Assembly: GCA_022560735.1 (NCBI GenBank)
Contig: JADFSO010000001.1
Location: forward strand, 62,001 to 126,000
Origin: Pseudomonadota bacterium
GTDB taxonomy: Bacteria; Pseudomonadota; Gammaproteobacteria; Steroidobacterales; MnTg04
DNA: 64,000 bases
Reading direction: 5' to 3'
Position numbers and translations under genes: made by a program. Below, piece after piece: positions 52,799-62,619 of this stretch (positions are counted from its first letter, which is position 1; each line of letters opens with the position of its first letter). The notes below the pieces were generated by a model, which ran no database searches, was not told where the DNA came from, and worked only from the letters and a program-made list of their open reading frames with translations.

Positions 52799-54076
52799 TC
52801 AGCGCCCGCGTGGCTGGTTCCTGCCCCTGCCCGCGGGCTTGCCCGAGCGCTGGTTTCTCCTGCCATGTTCCGGTTTTCGGGGTCGCGGCGGCGGCCGTTT
52901 CAACTCGGGCAGCAGATCCGGCGTTATCTTGCCTACCGGGATCCGGTGCTCGATGTATTCCTCGATATCCGGCAGGTTCACGACAGTGTCCTCGCAACCA
53001 AAACTGATCGCGTCTCCGCTCGCGCCGGCGCGCGCCGTCCGGCCGATGCGATGGACATAGTCTTCCGAGTCTTGCGGGAGATCGTAATTGAAGACATGGC
53101 TGACATTGGGTATGTGCAGACCGCGCGAAGCCACATCGGTAGCGATCAGGACCGGCAGTTTCCCGCTGGTGAAATCACGTATCAAGGCCTCGCGTTTGCG
53201 CTGCGGCACATCGCCGGTGATGGCGCGCGCATCGAAACCGTTGTGTATCAACCATGCCTGCAAATGTTCCGCACCTCTTTTTGTGTTGATGAACACCATG
53301 GTCCGGGTGGCATTCATCTGCCGCAGCAACCCGACCAGCAAGGATATTTTCTCGTGGTTGGATGGGAAGTAAATCAACTGGCGAACCGTGTCGACGGTGA
53401 TCCGGTCGGCCTCGATCTTGATCAGTTCCGGGTCGTTCATATGCTCGTATGCCAGCTCGAGCACACGTTGCGACAAGGTGGCTGAGAACAGCATATTCAA
53501 TCTTTCAGCCGGCGGCGGCAGACGCCTGAGCAAGTAACGAATATCCCGGATGAAGCCTAGATCGAACATGCGGTCGGCTTCGTCGAGCACGGTGACTTCA
53601 ATCGAATCCAGGCCGAATATCCGCTGCTTGAAATAGTCGATAAAACGGCCGGGTGTGCCGATCAGCACATCCACGCCCCGTTGCAACATCTGGCGCTGCT
53701 TGTCGTAGTCGGTGCCCCCGTAGACCAGTCCGATCTTCAGCCCGGTATGGGCTCCAAGAAGCTCCGCGTCTTTCGCAATCTGGATGGCCAGTTCGCGGGT
53801 CGGTGCGAGTATCATCGCGCGCGGATCGTTGAGCCGCCTTTGTGCGCCAGCCGGCCGCGTCAACAAGCGCTGAAACAGCGCCAGCAGGAAAGCGGCCGTT
53901 TTACCGGTGCCGGTTTGCGCCTGGCCCGCCACATCGTTGCCGGCCAGCGCTTGAGGCAGGGTCTTGGCCTGGATCGGCGTACAGAACTCGAATCCGGCGT
54001 CTGCCAGACCCTGATTTAGCTCTGGCGCAAGGTTGAAACTGTCGAATTCGACATCTGTCAGTGGGTTATCGGCCAT
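52799..54076 (-). CDS. rhlB: ATP-dependent RNA helicase RhlB
   Basis: 425 residues from ATG 54076. DEAD-box motifs in order: Q motif [21 protein letters not shown] (motif I), [10 protein letters not shown] (motif II), LFSATLS (motif III) and [10 protein letters not shown] (motif VI). Basic, Arg-rich C-terminal tail ending PRGR. RhlB is a degradosome-associated helicase in gammaproteobacteria. Divergent from trxA, the same arrangement as in E. coli. Confidence 0.95.
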   Translation of the reverse strand: MADNPLTDVEFDSFNLAPELNQGLADAGFEFCTPIQAKTLPQALAGNDVAGQAQTGTGKTAAFLLALFQRLLTRPAGAQRRLNDPRAMILAPTRELAIQIAKDAELLGAHTGLKIGLVYGGTDYDKQRQMLQRGVDVLIGTPGRFIDYFKQRIFGLDSIEVTVLDEADRMFDLGFIRDIRYLLRRLPPPAERLNMLFSATLSQRVLELAYEHMNDPELIKIEADRITVDTVRQLIYFPSNHEKISLLVGLLRQMNATRTMVFINTKRGAEHLQAWLIHNGFDARAITGDVPQRKREALIRDFTSGKLPVLIATDVASRGLHIPNVSHVFNYDLPQDSEDYVHRIGRTARAGASGDAISFGCEDTVVNLPDIEEYIEHRIPVGKITPDLLPELKRPPPRPRKPEHGRRNQRSGKPAGRGRNQPRGR

Positions 54077-54341
54077 TTAGGGTACTTTCTTGTTGAATTT
54101 TAGGTCTCAGCACTTGCAACCGGCGAATGTCCGGTACAAAATGCAGTCTATTACGTAGCGGCTTTCAGTGAGCCCGCCGAATCCTTCGCCAGCAGTCGAT
54201 TCCCAGTAGCCGAATTCAAAAGCCGCGTATTTCAGAACATATTGCCTGATTAAATGTCCGGCGTCATTTTTCCGATTTTTTTCTTTAACCGGCATGGCCG
54301 GTCAAAAACCACCAGACCCGATAAGCGGAAGGAAGCCTAAG

Positions 54342-54668
54342 TTGAGTGAGCAAGTAATTCATACGAGTGACGATAGTTTCGAAGCCGATGTCATTAAATC
54401 AGAAGTGCCGGTGCTGCTGGATTTCTGGGCCGAGTGGTGCGCTCCGTGCAAAATGATTGCGCCGATCCTCGCCGAGATCGCCGAGGAATATAAGGGGCGC
54501 CTGAAAATCGCCAAGCTCAATATCGACGAAAATCCGTCGATTCCCCCTAAATTCGGGATTCGCGGAATCCCGACGCTGATCCTGTTCAAGAACGGGACCG
54601 TCGAAGGACAAAAAGTCGGGGCGCTTTCCAAGTCCCAGTTAACCGCATTCCTGGATACAAACCTGTGA
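54342..54668 (+). CDS. trxA: thioredoxin 1
   Basis: 108 residues from TTG 54342 with GGAAGG upstream; this start matches the E. coli TrxA start and length better than the ATG at 54294. Active site WCAPCK (about 31-36), and the cis-Pro in GIRGIPTL. Cytoplasmic disulfide reductase. Its stop overlaps the GTG of rho by four bases, so translation is coupled. Confidence 0.93.
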   Translation: MSEQVIHTSDDSFEADVIKSEVPVLLDFWAEWCAPCKMIAPILAEIAEEYKGRLKIAKLNIDENPSIPPKFGIRGIPTLILFKNGTVEGQKVGALSKSQLTAFLDTNL

Positions 54669-56113
54669 GGGGCTACTTGGGCAATCAACCACGCGGCGGA
54701 CGCAGTACCAACAAGTCCGGTAACCGAGCAAAAGGCGGCAACAATGGCAAGGGTGCGAAAGGCCGTTCGCGGCGTCCTCGCGAGATCGACGATGGAACCC
54801 GGGCAGAAGAGCTGGAAATAATTCCGGCGGAAGAGCTCGATGCAAAAAAATCGTCGTTAAACCTGACCGAGCTCAAACACCGGCCGATCACCGAGTTGGC
54901 AGATCTGGCGGAGGAAATGGGGCTGGAGGACCTGGCCCGTGCCCGCAAGCAGGACATTATTTTCGCCATCTTAAAGGACCATTCGCAAAAGGGTGAGGAC
55001 ATCTATGGCGATGGCGTGCTGGAGATTCTCCAGGACGGTTTTGGTTTTCTTCGTTCTGCCGATAGCTCATACCTGGCCGGCCCCGATGATATTTACGTGT
55101 CGCCGAGCCAGATTCGCCGTTTCAGTTTGCGCACCGGCGATACCGTTTCGGGGCTGATCAGGCCGCCGAGAGACGGCGAGCGGTATTTTGCCCTGCTCAA
55201 GATCGGTGAGATCAATTTCGAAGCGCCGGAAAACGCTCGCCACAAGGTACCGTTCAGCAACCTGACGCCGTTGTTTCCGACGGAACGTCTGCAACTCGAA
55301 ATCGGCAACGGCAGCACCGAAGATCTGACCGCCAGAATCATCGACCTGATGTCGCCGATCGGCAAGGGTCAGCGTGGCTTGATCGTCTCTCCGCCGAAGG
55401 CGGGCAAGACCATGTTGCTGCAGAACATCGCGACCTCGATCGCTTCAAAACATCCCGAAGTTTTCCTGATTGTCCTGCTGATCGACGAACGACCCGAAGA
55501 AGTCACGGAAATGATACGCAGCGTTCGCGGCGAAGTGGTTTCCAGTACTTTCGACGAGCCTGCGAGCCGTCACGTGCAGGTTGCGGAGATGGTGATCGAG
55601 AAAGCCAGGCGCCTGGTCGAGCACAAAAAAGACGTTGTGATTCTGCTCGATTCGATCACCCGGCTGGCGCGTGCTTATAACACCGTCGTGCCATCGTCAG
55701 GCAAAGTGCTGACCGGTGGTGTGGATGCCAATGCCCTGCACAAGCCAAAACGGTTCTTTGGCGCTGCGCGCAACATCGAAGAGGGCGGCAGCCTGACGAT
55801 TATCGCCACGGCGCTGGTGGAGACCGGTTCGCGGATGGACGATGTGATTTATGAAGAGTTCAAGGGCACCGGCAACATGGAAATTCACATGGACCGGAGA
55901 ATCGCCGAGAAGCGAATCTTCCCCGCGATCAACATCAACAAGTCCGGGACCCGGCGCGAGGAGTTGCTGACCAAGCCCGAAGAACTGCAGAAAATCTGGA
56001 TTCTCCGCAAGCTGCTGCACTCGATGGACGAAGTGGCAGCCATCGAATTCCTGCTGGGTAAAATGAAGGACACCAAGACCAACGAGAAATTCTTTGACGC
56101 GATGAAGCGCTGA
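54665..56113 (+). CDS. rho: transcription termination factor Rho, with N-terminal extension
   Basis: 482 residues from GTG 54665. Canonical Rho begins near residue 64 ([22 protein letters not shown]), so there is about 60 residues of Gly/Lys/Arg-rich extension ahead of the usual start; no in-frame start lies at the normal position. RNA-binding domain [18 protein letters not shown]-loop SPPKAGKT, catalytic [12 protein letters not shown] and the secondary-site region [13 protein letters not shown] are intact. Hexameric RNA helicase ending transcription. Ends convergent to the cytochrome operon. Confidence 0.97.
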   Translation: MRGYLGNQPRGGRSTNKSGNRAKGGNNGKGAKGRSRRPREIDDGTRAEELEIIPAEELDAKKSSLNLTELKHRPITELADLAEEMGLEDLARARKQDIIFAILKDHSQKGEDIYGDGVLEILQDGFGFLRSADSSYLAGPDDIYVSPSQIRRFSLRTGDTVSGLIRPPRDGERYFALLKIGEINFEAPENARHKVPFSNLTPLFPTERLQLEIGNGSTEDLTARIIDLMSPIGKGQRGLIVSPPKAGKTMLLQNIATSIASKHPEVFLIVLLIDERPEEVTEMIRSVRGEVVSSTFDEPASRHVQVAEMVIEKARRLVEHKKDVVILLDSITRLARAYNTVVPSSGKVLTGGVDANALHKPKRFFGAARNIEEGGSLTIIATALVETGSRMDDVIYEEFKGTGNMEIHMDRRIAEKRIFPAININKSGTRREELLTKPEELQKIWILRKLLHSMDEVAAIEFLLGKMKDTKTNEKFFDAMKR

Positions 56114-56132
56114 TAACGGCAACGTTTTCGGG

Positions 56133-56273
56133 CTAATTACCCGGTGTCATATTCCAGTTCAGCGGCAACCCCTGGACATGCATGATGAAGTGATCCAGGC
56201 CGTAGAAAAATACCAGTGTTGCCGTTATAACTACGATCCAACGGCCCACTGCTTTTCGAGTATCTGAGCTCAC
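56133..56273 (-). CDS. 46-residue single-helix membrane protein of the cytochrome operon
   Basis: Start GTG 56273 with TGGAGG 6 bases upstream. One hydrophobic helix (about 11-34, WIVVITATLVFFYGLDHFIM) with a short cytoplasmic head. It shares the core ATLVFF with the small protein encoded just upstream on the same strand (56316-56477). Last gene of the minus-strand operon. Similar tiny subunits stabilise many cytochrome oxidase complexes, but I cannot name a family. Confidence 0.65.
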   Translation of the reverse strand: MSSDTRKAVGRWIVVITATLVFFYGLDHFIMHVQGLPLNWNMTPGN

Positions 56274-56315
56274 ATGTAGCCTCCACCCGTTAATTGGTCA
56301 GTTCTCTTTGCCAAG

Positions 56316-56477
56316 TCAGGCATGTGTGGAAGCCACTCCATGATCATAGATTAGCAACCACCAGAAAAAGACCAGTGTTGCCAAGAGAACCAGTCTGAAC
56401 AGCCAGGGGCCCCAGCTGGTTTCCGCGAGGTCTTCGTTGTGGGTCGATTCGTCGATTGGCTGTTGTCTGGTTTCCAT
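56316..56477 (-). CDS. 53-residue single-helix membrane protein of the cytochrome operon
   Basis: Start ATG 56477. A polar acidic first half (QQPIDESTHNEDLAETSWG) is followed by one hydrophobic helix (WLFRLVLLATLVFFWWLLIY). It shares ATLVFF with the next small protein. It lies between the cupredoxin-like gene and the 46-residue gene in the operon. Possibly a small subunit of the bd-like or triheme complex; family not recognised. Confidence 0.62.
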   Translation of the reverse strand: METRQQPIDESTHNEDLAETSWGPWLFRLVLLATLVFFWWLLIYDHGVASTHA

Positions 56478-56554
56478 TGTTTGACCTCGCTCGATTGAAT
56501 TGCCAAAAGAAACGATGATTTCTCAAGATTATGCACGCACGCGAAATATTCGGG

Positions 56555-57289
56555 CTAAAGTTCGAGAACCACATCCGTTTCCGTGGTTTCTCCCGCTTTG
56601 ATTACCACCGTCTGTTCAGTTTCTCCCAATTTTTCATGCCAGGTTTTGAAAGTGTAGATTCCGGGAGGAATGTCCGTAATGGAAAAATTTCCATTCTCAT
56701 CAGACAGGACCGTATATGGGGTCCTGGCCACAATCCACCACCCCTTCATCCAGGAGTGAATATCGCACTTCACTCGGATTACGCCCGGCCTTCTGATCTT
56801 GTTTTTTGCCACAGTAATTCTGCTCTCGGACTTCATTTTCTTGTTGATGTTGTAAATTCCTCGGCTTATCGTGTGGAAATTGTGACCCACCGGATCGTTG
56901 TTCAATACGACCCCACTCGCTTTCGGTTTGATTAGCAGCACACGGGGGTTGAATTTACATTTCTCTTGATGGTAGACAAACTCATCGGGCAAGCTCCAGG
57001 CTTTACCCGATTGAATGTCGTCAATGCTGAGGACGGCGTTTTTTATACCTCCGGTGTCACTTACAACTAACTCTTCAGAAGGACGGTTGTCACCACAAAC
57101 CTCCATATCTTCATCGACTGTCAACATCCTGGGAGGTGGCGGAGAACCATGCAAAATAATCCGTCCACGTACTGTTCCGCCATTGTCAACACCGCCCTCC
57201 AGTACCGTATAGCTGGCGGCCTCTGCGGAGCCCGCTGCAAAGATAAATATACAAATGGGAATAACAATATTACTGCGTATCACTTTCAT
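56555..57289 (-). CDS. cupredoxin-like periplasmic protein with carboxypeptidase-regulatory-like domain
   Basis: 244 residues from ATG 57289, GGAGA about 7 bases upstream. Signal peptide ending AEAASY. The cupredoxin region shows a possible copper site: His136/His139 in VGHNFH and Cys175, His178, Met181 in VKCDIHSWMKGW, a type-1-like Cys-x2-His-x2-Met spacing. A C-terminal beta-sandwich (DENGNFSITDIPPGIYTFKTWH) resembles carboxypeptidase-regulatory-like or prealbumin-like domains. Candidate soluble electron carrier for the neighbouring cytochromes. 55 bases downstream of the triheme gene. Confidence 0.72.
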   Translation of the reverse strand: MKVIRSNIVIPICIFIFAAGSAEAASYTVLEGGVDNGGTVRGRIILHGSPPPPRMLTVDEDMEVCGDNRPSEELVVSDTGGIKNAVLSIDDIQSGKAWSLPDEFVYHQEKCKFNPRVLLIKPKASGVVLNNDPVGHNFHTISRGIYNINKKMKSESRITVAKNKIRRPGVIRVKCDIHSWMKGWWIVARTPYTVLSDENGNFSITDIPPGIYTFKTWHEKLGETEQTVVIKAGETTETDVVLEL

Positions 57290-57344
57290 GCCATCTCTCC
57301 TTAACCGTGGGAACGTAGTCAATCAATCACCCCAATCTGTCCAA

Positions 57345-59810
57345 CTAGTGCCGACGCCGAACAATCCCACCCTCCTCGATACGATTCCCCGCTCCGCCAA
57401 TCGCCTGTTCGCGCTGTATTCGGCGCTGCGTCCGGACCAGCAAGATACCTGCCAGAAACGTACCGAACGTTATTCCGAGCGGCACGCCCCGGACCACGGT
57501 GTAGTTTATCTCCGGTGGCAGTAACAGCCAGAACCACGTGGTAAGCGTATGCCTGGAGCCCACCTCGCCGTTGTTCCCATCCCAATTCGCGAACGACACT
57601 GGGATGAATTGTCCTTTGCGGAAGATCAGATCCGGCGAACCTTCACTATTGCGTGGACGCTTCATAAGTACCCGCCAGCGACCGTCCTCCCAATTGCCCA
57701 GGGCCACAAGGTCGCCGCTGCTCGCTCGAGCTACCAATTCATTATCGGAACCCGTGGCATCCAGTAACGTTACCTGCGAGTCTATCGGGGGGGCCACTGA
57801 ACCTGCGTTCCAATACCAGATGGTGGTGGGATGGGCCACATCCCCGTGGCGGTATTGGGGTTTCTCAACAGGTGCGATTGTATAGGCGCCTTCTTTCGGA
57901 AACTGGATCGCGAAGGCATCGGAAAACATCGGCGAGTCTTCATCCGGGAGCTGCGTGGCCACTGGCCCACCGGGACGACTGTCGGTCCGGTCGTTCACCT
58001 CCAGCAGAAAGGCGATTTCGCTTTCGTTATAGAGGGCCCGTACGGTGATCGCGTCGTTGAGCGGCGTGAACAAACGCTCCTCCTTGATGATATTGGGCAC
58101 CAATCTCAATGTGGTGGCGGGGGCCTTCTGCCAATCTTCATCATCCACACCGCTGGGTAATTCATTCGCCACTTCCACACCTTCGATGAGCGCCCGTTCA
58201 CCCGGTGCCGAAGTGTTGCTGCGTAATGAATAGGTGTAGTTGGCAACGTGCCACCGATCCTCCAGGTTGATCGCGTCCTCCTCTTCCTCGCCCGCTGCTC
58301 GATGCGCAGGCATCGGTGTACCGGGCATCCCGACAGAGACACGCGTATAGATGTTACGTATGGTTTCATCACGGCTTTGCTCATCGTATCCGGATACGCC
58401 CTCAGTCATTCGCCAGGTCCAGGGCTTGGTCAGGTCGCGGGACCAGATGCGGTAGCCAAGGTCATCTTCCAGAAACTTGCCGGAGGTTATGTTGCCGCGA
58501 CCTTCCACACCATGACATTTCCTGCAGTTTTCCAGAAAGACTTCTTTACCCAACGAGAGGGATTCGGCGGAGTAGGAAATCTGGCCATCGGTCGGATCCT
58601 GTTCCGTAACTGTTATGACATCGGGACTCAGGTAATGCCCGTCATCGTCAAAATCTTCGTCTTCAGCATCGTCCGGTGCCCAAGTGCCTGACGTATCGAA
58701 CTGCTTGATGACGAGAACCAGATTGCTGATCTGTTCATCGGTAAACAGGTCCGACCAACCCACCATGCTGGTGCCTGCCAGGCCGTCTTTGATGATGTTG
58801 AACAGATCCTCGTCCCGCGGCGGCCGCTCAGCTGGTGAGGTCTTGTATTTGAACAGACCCAGGGTGAAATCCCGGGGTCTCGGGTAGAGAAACTCGGCCG
58901 CCGGCCCGTCTCCCGCGCCATCCTCGCCATGACACACGGCGCAACGAAATTGATAGATTTCCTCACTGCTCATCGTGGCCCGTTGCGCAGCTATTGTGTC
59001 TCTCATACCGGTAACTGCTCTGGAGATATTCTGGTCCCACATGCGCGGCACCTGCCCGACAGAGTCGTAGAGAAACGTGATTACGTTCCAAACTTCCTCC
59101 TCGCTCAGCATCTCGCGCCAAACCGGCATGGCCGAATTCCAGGGCATTCCACCCCTGGGCAATCCGGGCCCACCGGTCGTAATTCGCCAGAACAGGAAAG
59201 ACTCTTGTAATTGTGCAATCGTGCCGATGTCCTGGAAATTGGTAGGGCGGGGGTCAAGACCGCCGGCGAAATGGCCCATCCCCCCCAGGAGATCGCCATG
59301 GCAAAAAAAGCAATTGCGGAAATAGACTTCGCTTCCTGCGCGCACTGCCTCCCGGTAAATCGCCCACGCTATGTCCGGATCGGTGTTGAGTTGGTCCGTG
59401 ACCCTTGTACGCACCGGATTTTCAAGTGTGGCCAGGTCATAGGTCTGGTTGTACACCTGCAAGACGGCGGGTGGAGCCGGGTGAATCTGACGCAACTCCA
59501 AAGGGGTCTCGAGCGAGGGTTTTATTCGATCGTATACCGTATAGCCCAGCAGAATCGGTATAAAAATTAGCAAGCTCCACCGTTGTACCCATTTGTTATC
59601 GTCACGCAAAATCGCAACAATCGGCGCCTTGAATTCTGTCCAGGTCGTATCGTCACTGGAATAAAAAAGGATCAAGCCTATGACAGTGATGATCATGAAA
59701 GGCGTCATCAACGAGCGTGGCATAAAAGGCGGAAAGGCCCAGCTAAAGATCAGCCAGGCCAAGATGACTACAATGACTGCTTGCCAGAAAGCTGAGACCC
59801 TCAATCTCAT
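57345..59810 (-). CDS. membrane-anchored triheme cytochrome with ethylbenzene-dehydrogenase-type heme domain
   Basis: 821 residues from ATG 59810 (ATGA overlap with the diheme gene). Two or three transmembrane helices lie within the first 90 residues, then three c-type heme sites CFFCH (167-171), CAVCH (290-294) and CRKCH (429-433), an acidic linker (DDAEDEDFDDDG), and a C-terminal region (about 550-790) with the pattern of the ethylbenzene-dehydrogenase gamma-type heme-b domain (FSDAFAIQFP, FIPVSFANWDGNNGE, TTWFW). A final helix (GVPLGITFGTFLAGILLV) anchors the C-terminus. Likely carries electrons along the membrane between periplasmic carriers and the bd-like protein. Confidence 0.85.
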   Translation of the reverse strand: MRLRVSAFWQAVIVVILAWLIFSWAFPPFMPRSLMTPFMIITVIGLILFYSSDDTTWTEFKAPIVAILRDDNKWVQRWSLLIFIPILLGYTVYDRIKPSLETPLELRQIHPAPPAVLQVYNQTYDLATLENPVRTRVTDQLNTDPDIAWAIYREAVRAGSEVYFRNCFFCHGDLLGGMGHFAGGLDPRPTNFQDIGTIAQLQESFLFWRITTGGPGLPRGGMPWNSAMPVWREMLSEEEVWNVITFLYDSVGQVPRMWDQNISRAVTGMRDTIAAQRATMSSEEIYQFRCAVCHGEDGAGDGPAAEFLYPRPRDFTLGLFKYKTSPAERPPRDEDLFNIIKDGLAGTSMVGWSDLFTDEQISNLVLVIKQFDTSGTWAPDDAEDEDFDDDGHYLSPDVITVTEQDPTDGQISYSAESLSLGKEVFLENCRKCHGVEGRGNITSGKFLEDDLGYRIWSRDLTKPWTWRMTEGVSGYDEQSRDETIRNIYTRVSVGMPGTPMPAHRAAGEEEEDAINLEDRWHVANYTYSLRSNTSAPGERALIEGVEVANELPSGVDDEDWQKAPATTLRLVPNIIKEERLFTPLNDAITVRALYNESEIAFLLEVNDRTDSRPGGPVATQLPDEDSPMFSDAFAIQFPKEGAYTIAPVEKPQYRHGDVAHPTTIWYWNAGSVAPPIDSQVTLLDATGSDNELVARASSGDLVALGNWEDGRWRVLMKRPRNSEGSPDLIFRKGQFIPVSFANWDGNNGEVGSRHTLTTWFWLLLPPEINYTVVRGVPLGITFGTFLAGILLVRTQRRIQREQAIGGAGNRIEEGGIVRRRH

Positions 59811-60634
59811 GGTTGATCACCAGTTTGTTCTGCCAGGAACCGCACGATTAGTTCCAGTTCCTTTACCAACATATTTTCAGATAAATCGGGCATGACGGGC
59901 GGATAGCCTTCAGCGATTATCGCGTTCGGCGCGATGATGCTATCCCGGATCTGGTCGATCGTTAGCCGCTTGCCAACGTCATTCAGACTGGGTCCTATAG
60001 AAGCTTCGGTATCCAAAACGGCATGGCAGGCTGCACAACCATATTTCGCGATCGCTTCCTCGGCATTCTGGGCAAGCACGAGTTTTGCCGGCTCGGTTTT
60101 TTCATTCGCCGCCACCAATGACGCAGGCCTCTGTGCAGGCAGCGCTACTGTCACCGGATTGCCGTCCTTGGCCTGCAAATAAGCGATGATGGCGCTGATC
60201 TCTACAGCGGACAGTTGGATGGGAGGTTTGTCGATCGCAGGCATCGGGGACTCGGTATCATCGGAGCCCTTCTTGCCAAATCCCGTTACCACATAAATAT
60301 TCGGATCCAGCATGGATTCGCGTACATAGCCGGCGGCATCCGTAGCATTACCCTGGTAGCGTGGGCTACCAATTCGCTCCAGTGATGTACTTACAACATC
60401 GAGTGCAAGGAGGTCCGGCGCTCGACCCAGGTCGTTGTGGCACAGCGTGCAGGCGCCCTTGCCCAGATACAAATACTCACCAAGGCTAATGAAAGAATCC
60501 ATGGTCAATGCCGCCACATCCACATCTGTGTCTTCTGGCGCTTCGCCCTTCATCTGGGGAAGCACATAAGTCAAAGCAGTAAACGTCAGTATCAGCGCCA
60601 GACTGAAGCTCATAGTTTTTGCCAGCACCTTCAT
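59807..60634 (-). CDS. diheme cytochrome c, membrane-anchored
   Basis: 275 residues from ATG 60634. An uncleaved N-terminal helix (MSFSLALILTFTALTYVLP) followed by two c-type domains with CTLCH (62-66) and CAACH (200-204). Four-base ATGA overlaps on both sides bind it to the bd-like gene (upstream) and the triheme gene (downstream), so all three are translationally coupled. Likely the electron donor or acceptor of the bd-like subunit. Confidence 0.88.
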   Translation of the reverse strand: MKVLAKTMSFSLALILTFTALTYVLPQMKGEAPEDTDVDVAALTMDSFISLGEYLYLGKGACTLCHNDLGRAPDLLALDVVSTSLERIGSPRYQGNATDAAGYVRESMLDPNIYVVTGFGKKGSDDTESPMPAIDKPPIQLSAVEISAIIAYLQAKDGNPVTVALPAQRPASLVAANEKTEPAKLVLAQNAEEAIAKYGCAACHAVLDTEASIGPSLNDVGKRLTIDQIRDSIIAPNAIIAEGYPPVMPDLSENMLVKELELIVRFLAEQTGDQP

Positions 60635-62601
60635 GCGGCACCTTCGGCCGCTGCGCGACCACCCAATCCGAGTGCGGGTACTTGCTTGACGCTGCTTAGG
60701 TTAGCGACCCAAAAGATAAACAACAGAAACATAAGGAACAGCACGGTCACAAAAGTGACCATATTGCCGACATGTTGCAAAGTGGGAATGAAATTATCGG
60801 CAGAGTTGTCCTTCATTACCGCGTATACGTGCCAGTGAGTGCGGACAGAGGAGCGGATGTAGCCCATCAACGCCATCAACCATGTAAAGGCGACGGGCAG
60901 AGCAAACAGGGCATATTGGGAACGGCCGGATGTCTTGCCCCACGAGACCGGCAAATTCCTTGCCCCCTTGAACATGAGCGTGTCGATGACCACGCCCGAG
61001 ACAATTACGACCAGTGTGGATGCCACTTGTATTACGCTGGAACCTACCTTGTAGACGGTGTTGGTGAAATAACCGTAGTAAACGCCGGCAAAAATCACAT
61101 TCGCGATCGCCACTATGTAGATAGCAGCCATCAAGGCGTTACCCCAATTCTCCCATGAGACTGTAATGACCTTATCGGCGCGTCTATATATTTGAAACGA
61201 AAGAAAAGTGACAATGAGCATCAGGAACACGGCAATATTTTTTGCCGGCATGATGCCCAACGGGCCCAGCACGGGATGATTGCCGCCCCCCAGGCCCGCT
61301 AATTCATCATCGGTGAAGATGATGTTGTGGGGTGTCACCCAGACCAGAAAACCAAGTACCAGCACTGCGGCGATATACTTGATAAGCCATCGGTAACGCT
61401 GACTGCCCTCGGTGCGGGCCATACCGCTCCACAAGTAATAATTACCTGCGAACAGGATCGTGCAAATGAGCACAGCCTGGATAACGAACAGCCATGCCAG
61501 AATGCCGCCCATTGCCAGAATCCCCATCTGCTGGGAGTAGGCATAGATTTCAGCCATCAGCCAATAACCGGCAAACGGCAACGGTAAAAACGCGAGTATC
61601 GCGATAAAATTCGAGGTATAGCCCATCCAATCGTAATGAGCTTTCTCTGCTGCCGTCTTTGCGCAGAGAAACTTGAATGCTGCATACGCTCCCACTACCG
61701 CGCCACCAAATGCGATGTTCGCAATAAAACGATGCAGGTTCAGTGGGTTCCACAATGGGCCTCTCATCACCTCCCAGATATTTCCCACGACGGCGCCCAC
61801 GGTGTCGATTCCCGAAGGTGCCATCATGAAAGTCGTCCAGGAATTGGCGACAACCAGCAGCGTTGTACCAACCACGTTGAGAAGCAGCCCTAAGGTCAGG
61901 TGAATCCATTTACGATTGCCGTAGCGTAATGCGTACCATCCGTAGTAATAGACGTAGAGCAGAAGGCTCTCAAGGAAAAACAAAGCGGCATATACCAGCA
62001 TCTGGGCGCCGAATACTCGGGTCGTCAAATAGGCCATAAAATCGGGATAGAGCATAAACAGGCACAGCGCCAGAGTGCCGCCGAACAGCGCTGTTATGGC
62101 ATAAGCAGTCAGGCTGATCTTCATGAACTCATGCGCCATGTCGTCGTAACGATCATCATTGGTTTTGAACCCGATGAGTTCGATGATCAGCACGAAAATG
62201 GGAACCGCCAGCACCAAGGCGCCGAAAAACAGATGCATCTGGGCGACAACCCAGACAAGGGAACGGCTGCTTACACCAATGTTCGGGTAATCCGAACGTT
62301 GTGGTTTCGGTGCGGGAAGTAAGAACGATTCGGATTCATCCGTTATTACATCGCTATAGACGGAAGCAATCTGTTGTTCCGCCGCTTGGCCGGCAGCCGA
62401 AGCGATAGACGAAAATCCGCCACCACTCAGTCCGATAATTGCCACCATCATGACGAGTGGCGCGTGACGCCAGGGCCAGCAGGAATAACGGGAAATGGAG
62501 ACCTCTTGTTCGCCGCTTATTATTATCGTCTTGTCTTGAAGTGCTCCATGCCCGGAGCAGCCGGAGGGCGCGGGGTTGACATGACGGTGTAGCATTCGCA
62601 C
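60631..62601 (-). CDS. cytochrome bd superfamily membrane subunit (CydA-like, no CydB)
   Basis: 656 residues in the frame from GTG 62601; the true start is uncertain, and a signal-like segment (APLVMMVAIIGLSGG...IASA) precedes the core. CydA-like features: His123 in VAQMHLFFGALV, His157 in MAHEFMK, AALFFLESLLLYVYYYGW, VANSWTTFMM with PSG, and His290 in NLHRFIANIAFGG. About 13 helices in all; the C-terminal helices do not resemble CydB. Members of this superfamily that are coded with cytochromes c and lack CydB are known outside the quinol oxidases. Membrane redox enzyme, function here unknown. Confidence 0.82.
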   Translation of the reverse strand: MRMLHRHVNPAPSGCSGHGALQDKTIIISGEQEVSISRYSCWPWRHAPLVMMVAIIGLSGGGFSSIASAAGQAAEQQIASVYSDVITDESESFLLPAPKPQRSDYPNIGVSSRSLVWVVAQMHLFFGALVLAVPIFVLIIELIGFKTNDDRYDDMAHEFMKISLTAYAITALFGGTLALCLFMLYPDFMAYLTTRVFGAQMLVYAALFFLESLLLYVYYYGWYALRYGNRKWIHLTLGLLLNVVGTTLLVVANSWTTFMMAPSGIDTVGAVVGNIWEVMRGPLWNPLNLHRFIANIAFGGAVVGAYAAFKFLCAKTAAEKAHYDWMGYTSNFIAILAFLPLPFAGYWLMAEIYAYSQQMGILAMGGILAWLFVIQAVLICTILFAGNYYLWSGMARTEGSQRYRWLIKYIAAVLVLGFLVWVTPHNIIFTDDELAGLGGGNHPVLGPLGIMPAKNIAVFLMLIVTFLSFQIYRRADKVITVSWENWGNALMAAIYIVAIANVIFAGVYYGYFTNTVYKVGSSVIQVASTLVVIVSGVVIDTLMFKGARNLPVSWGKTSGRSQYALFALPVAFTWLMALMGYIRSSVRTHWHVYAVMKDNSADNFIPTLQHVGNMVTFVTVLFLMFLLFIFWVANLSSVKQVPALGLGGRAAAEGAA

Positions 62602-62619
62602 TGCCTATTTGTGGCCGCT

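Noticed and set aside
54107-54295. 62-codon frame between rhlB and trxA
   Set aside because: No ribosome site, lies in the leader of two divergent genes and matches no family I know.
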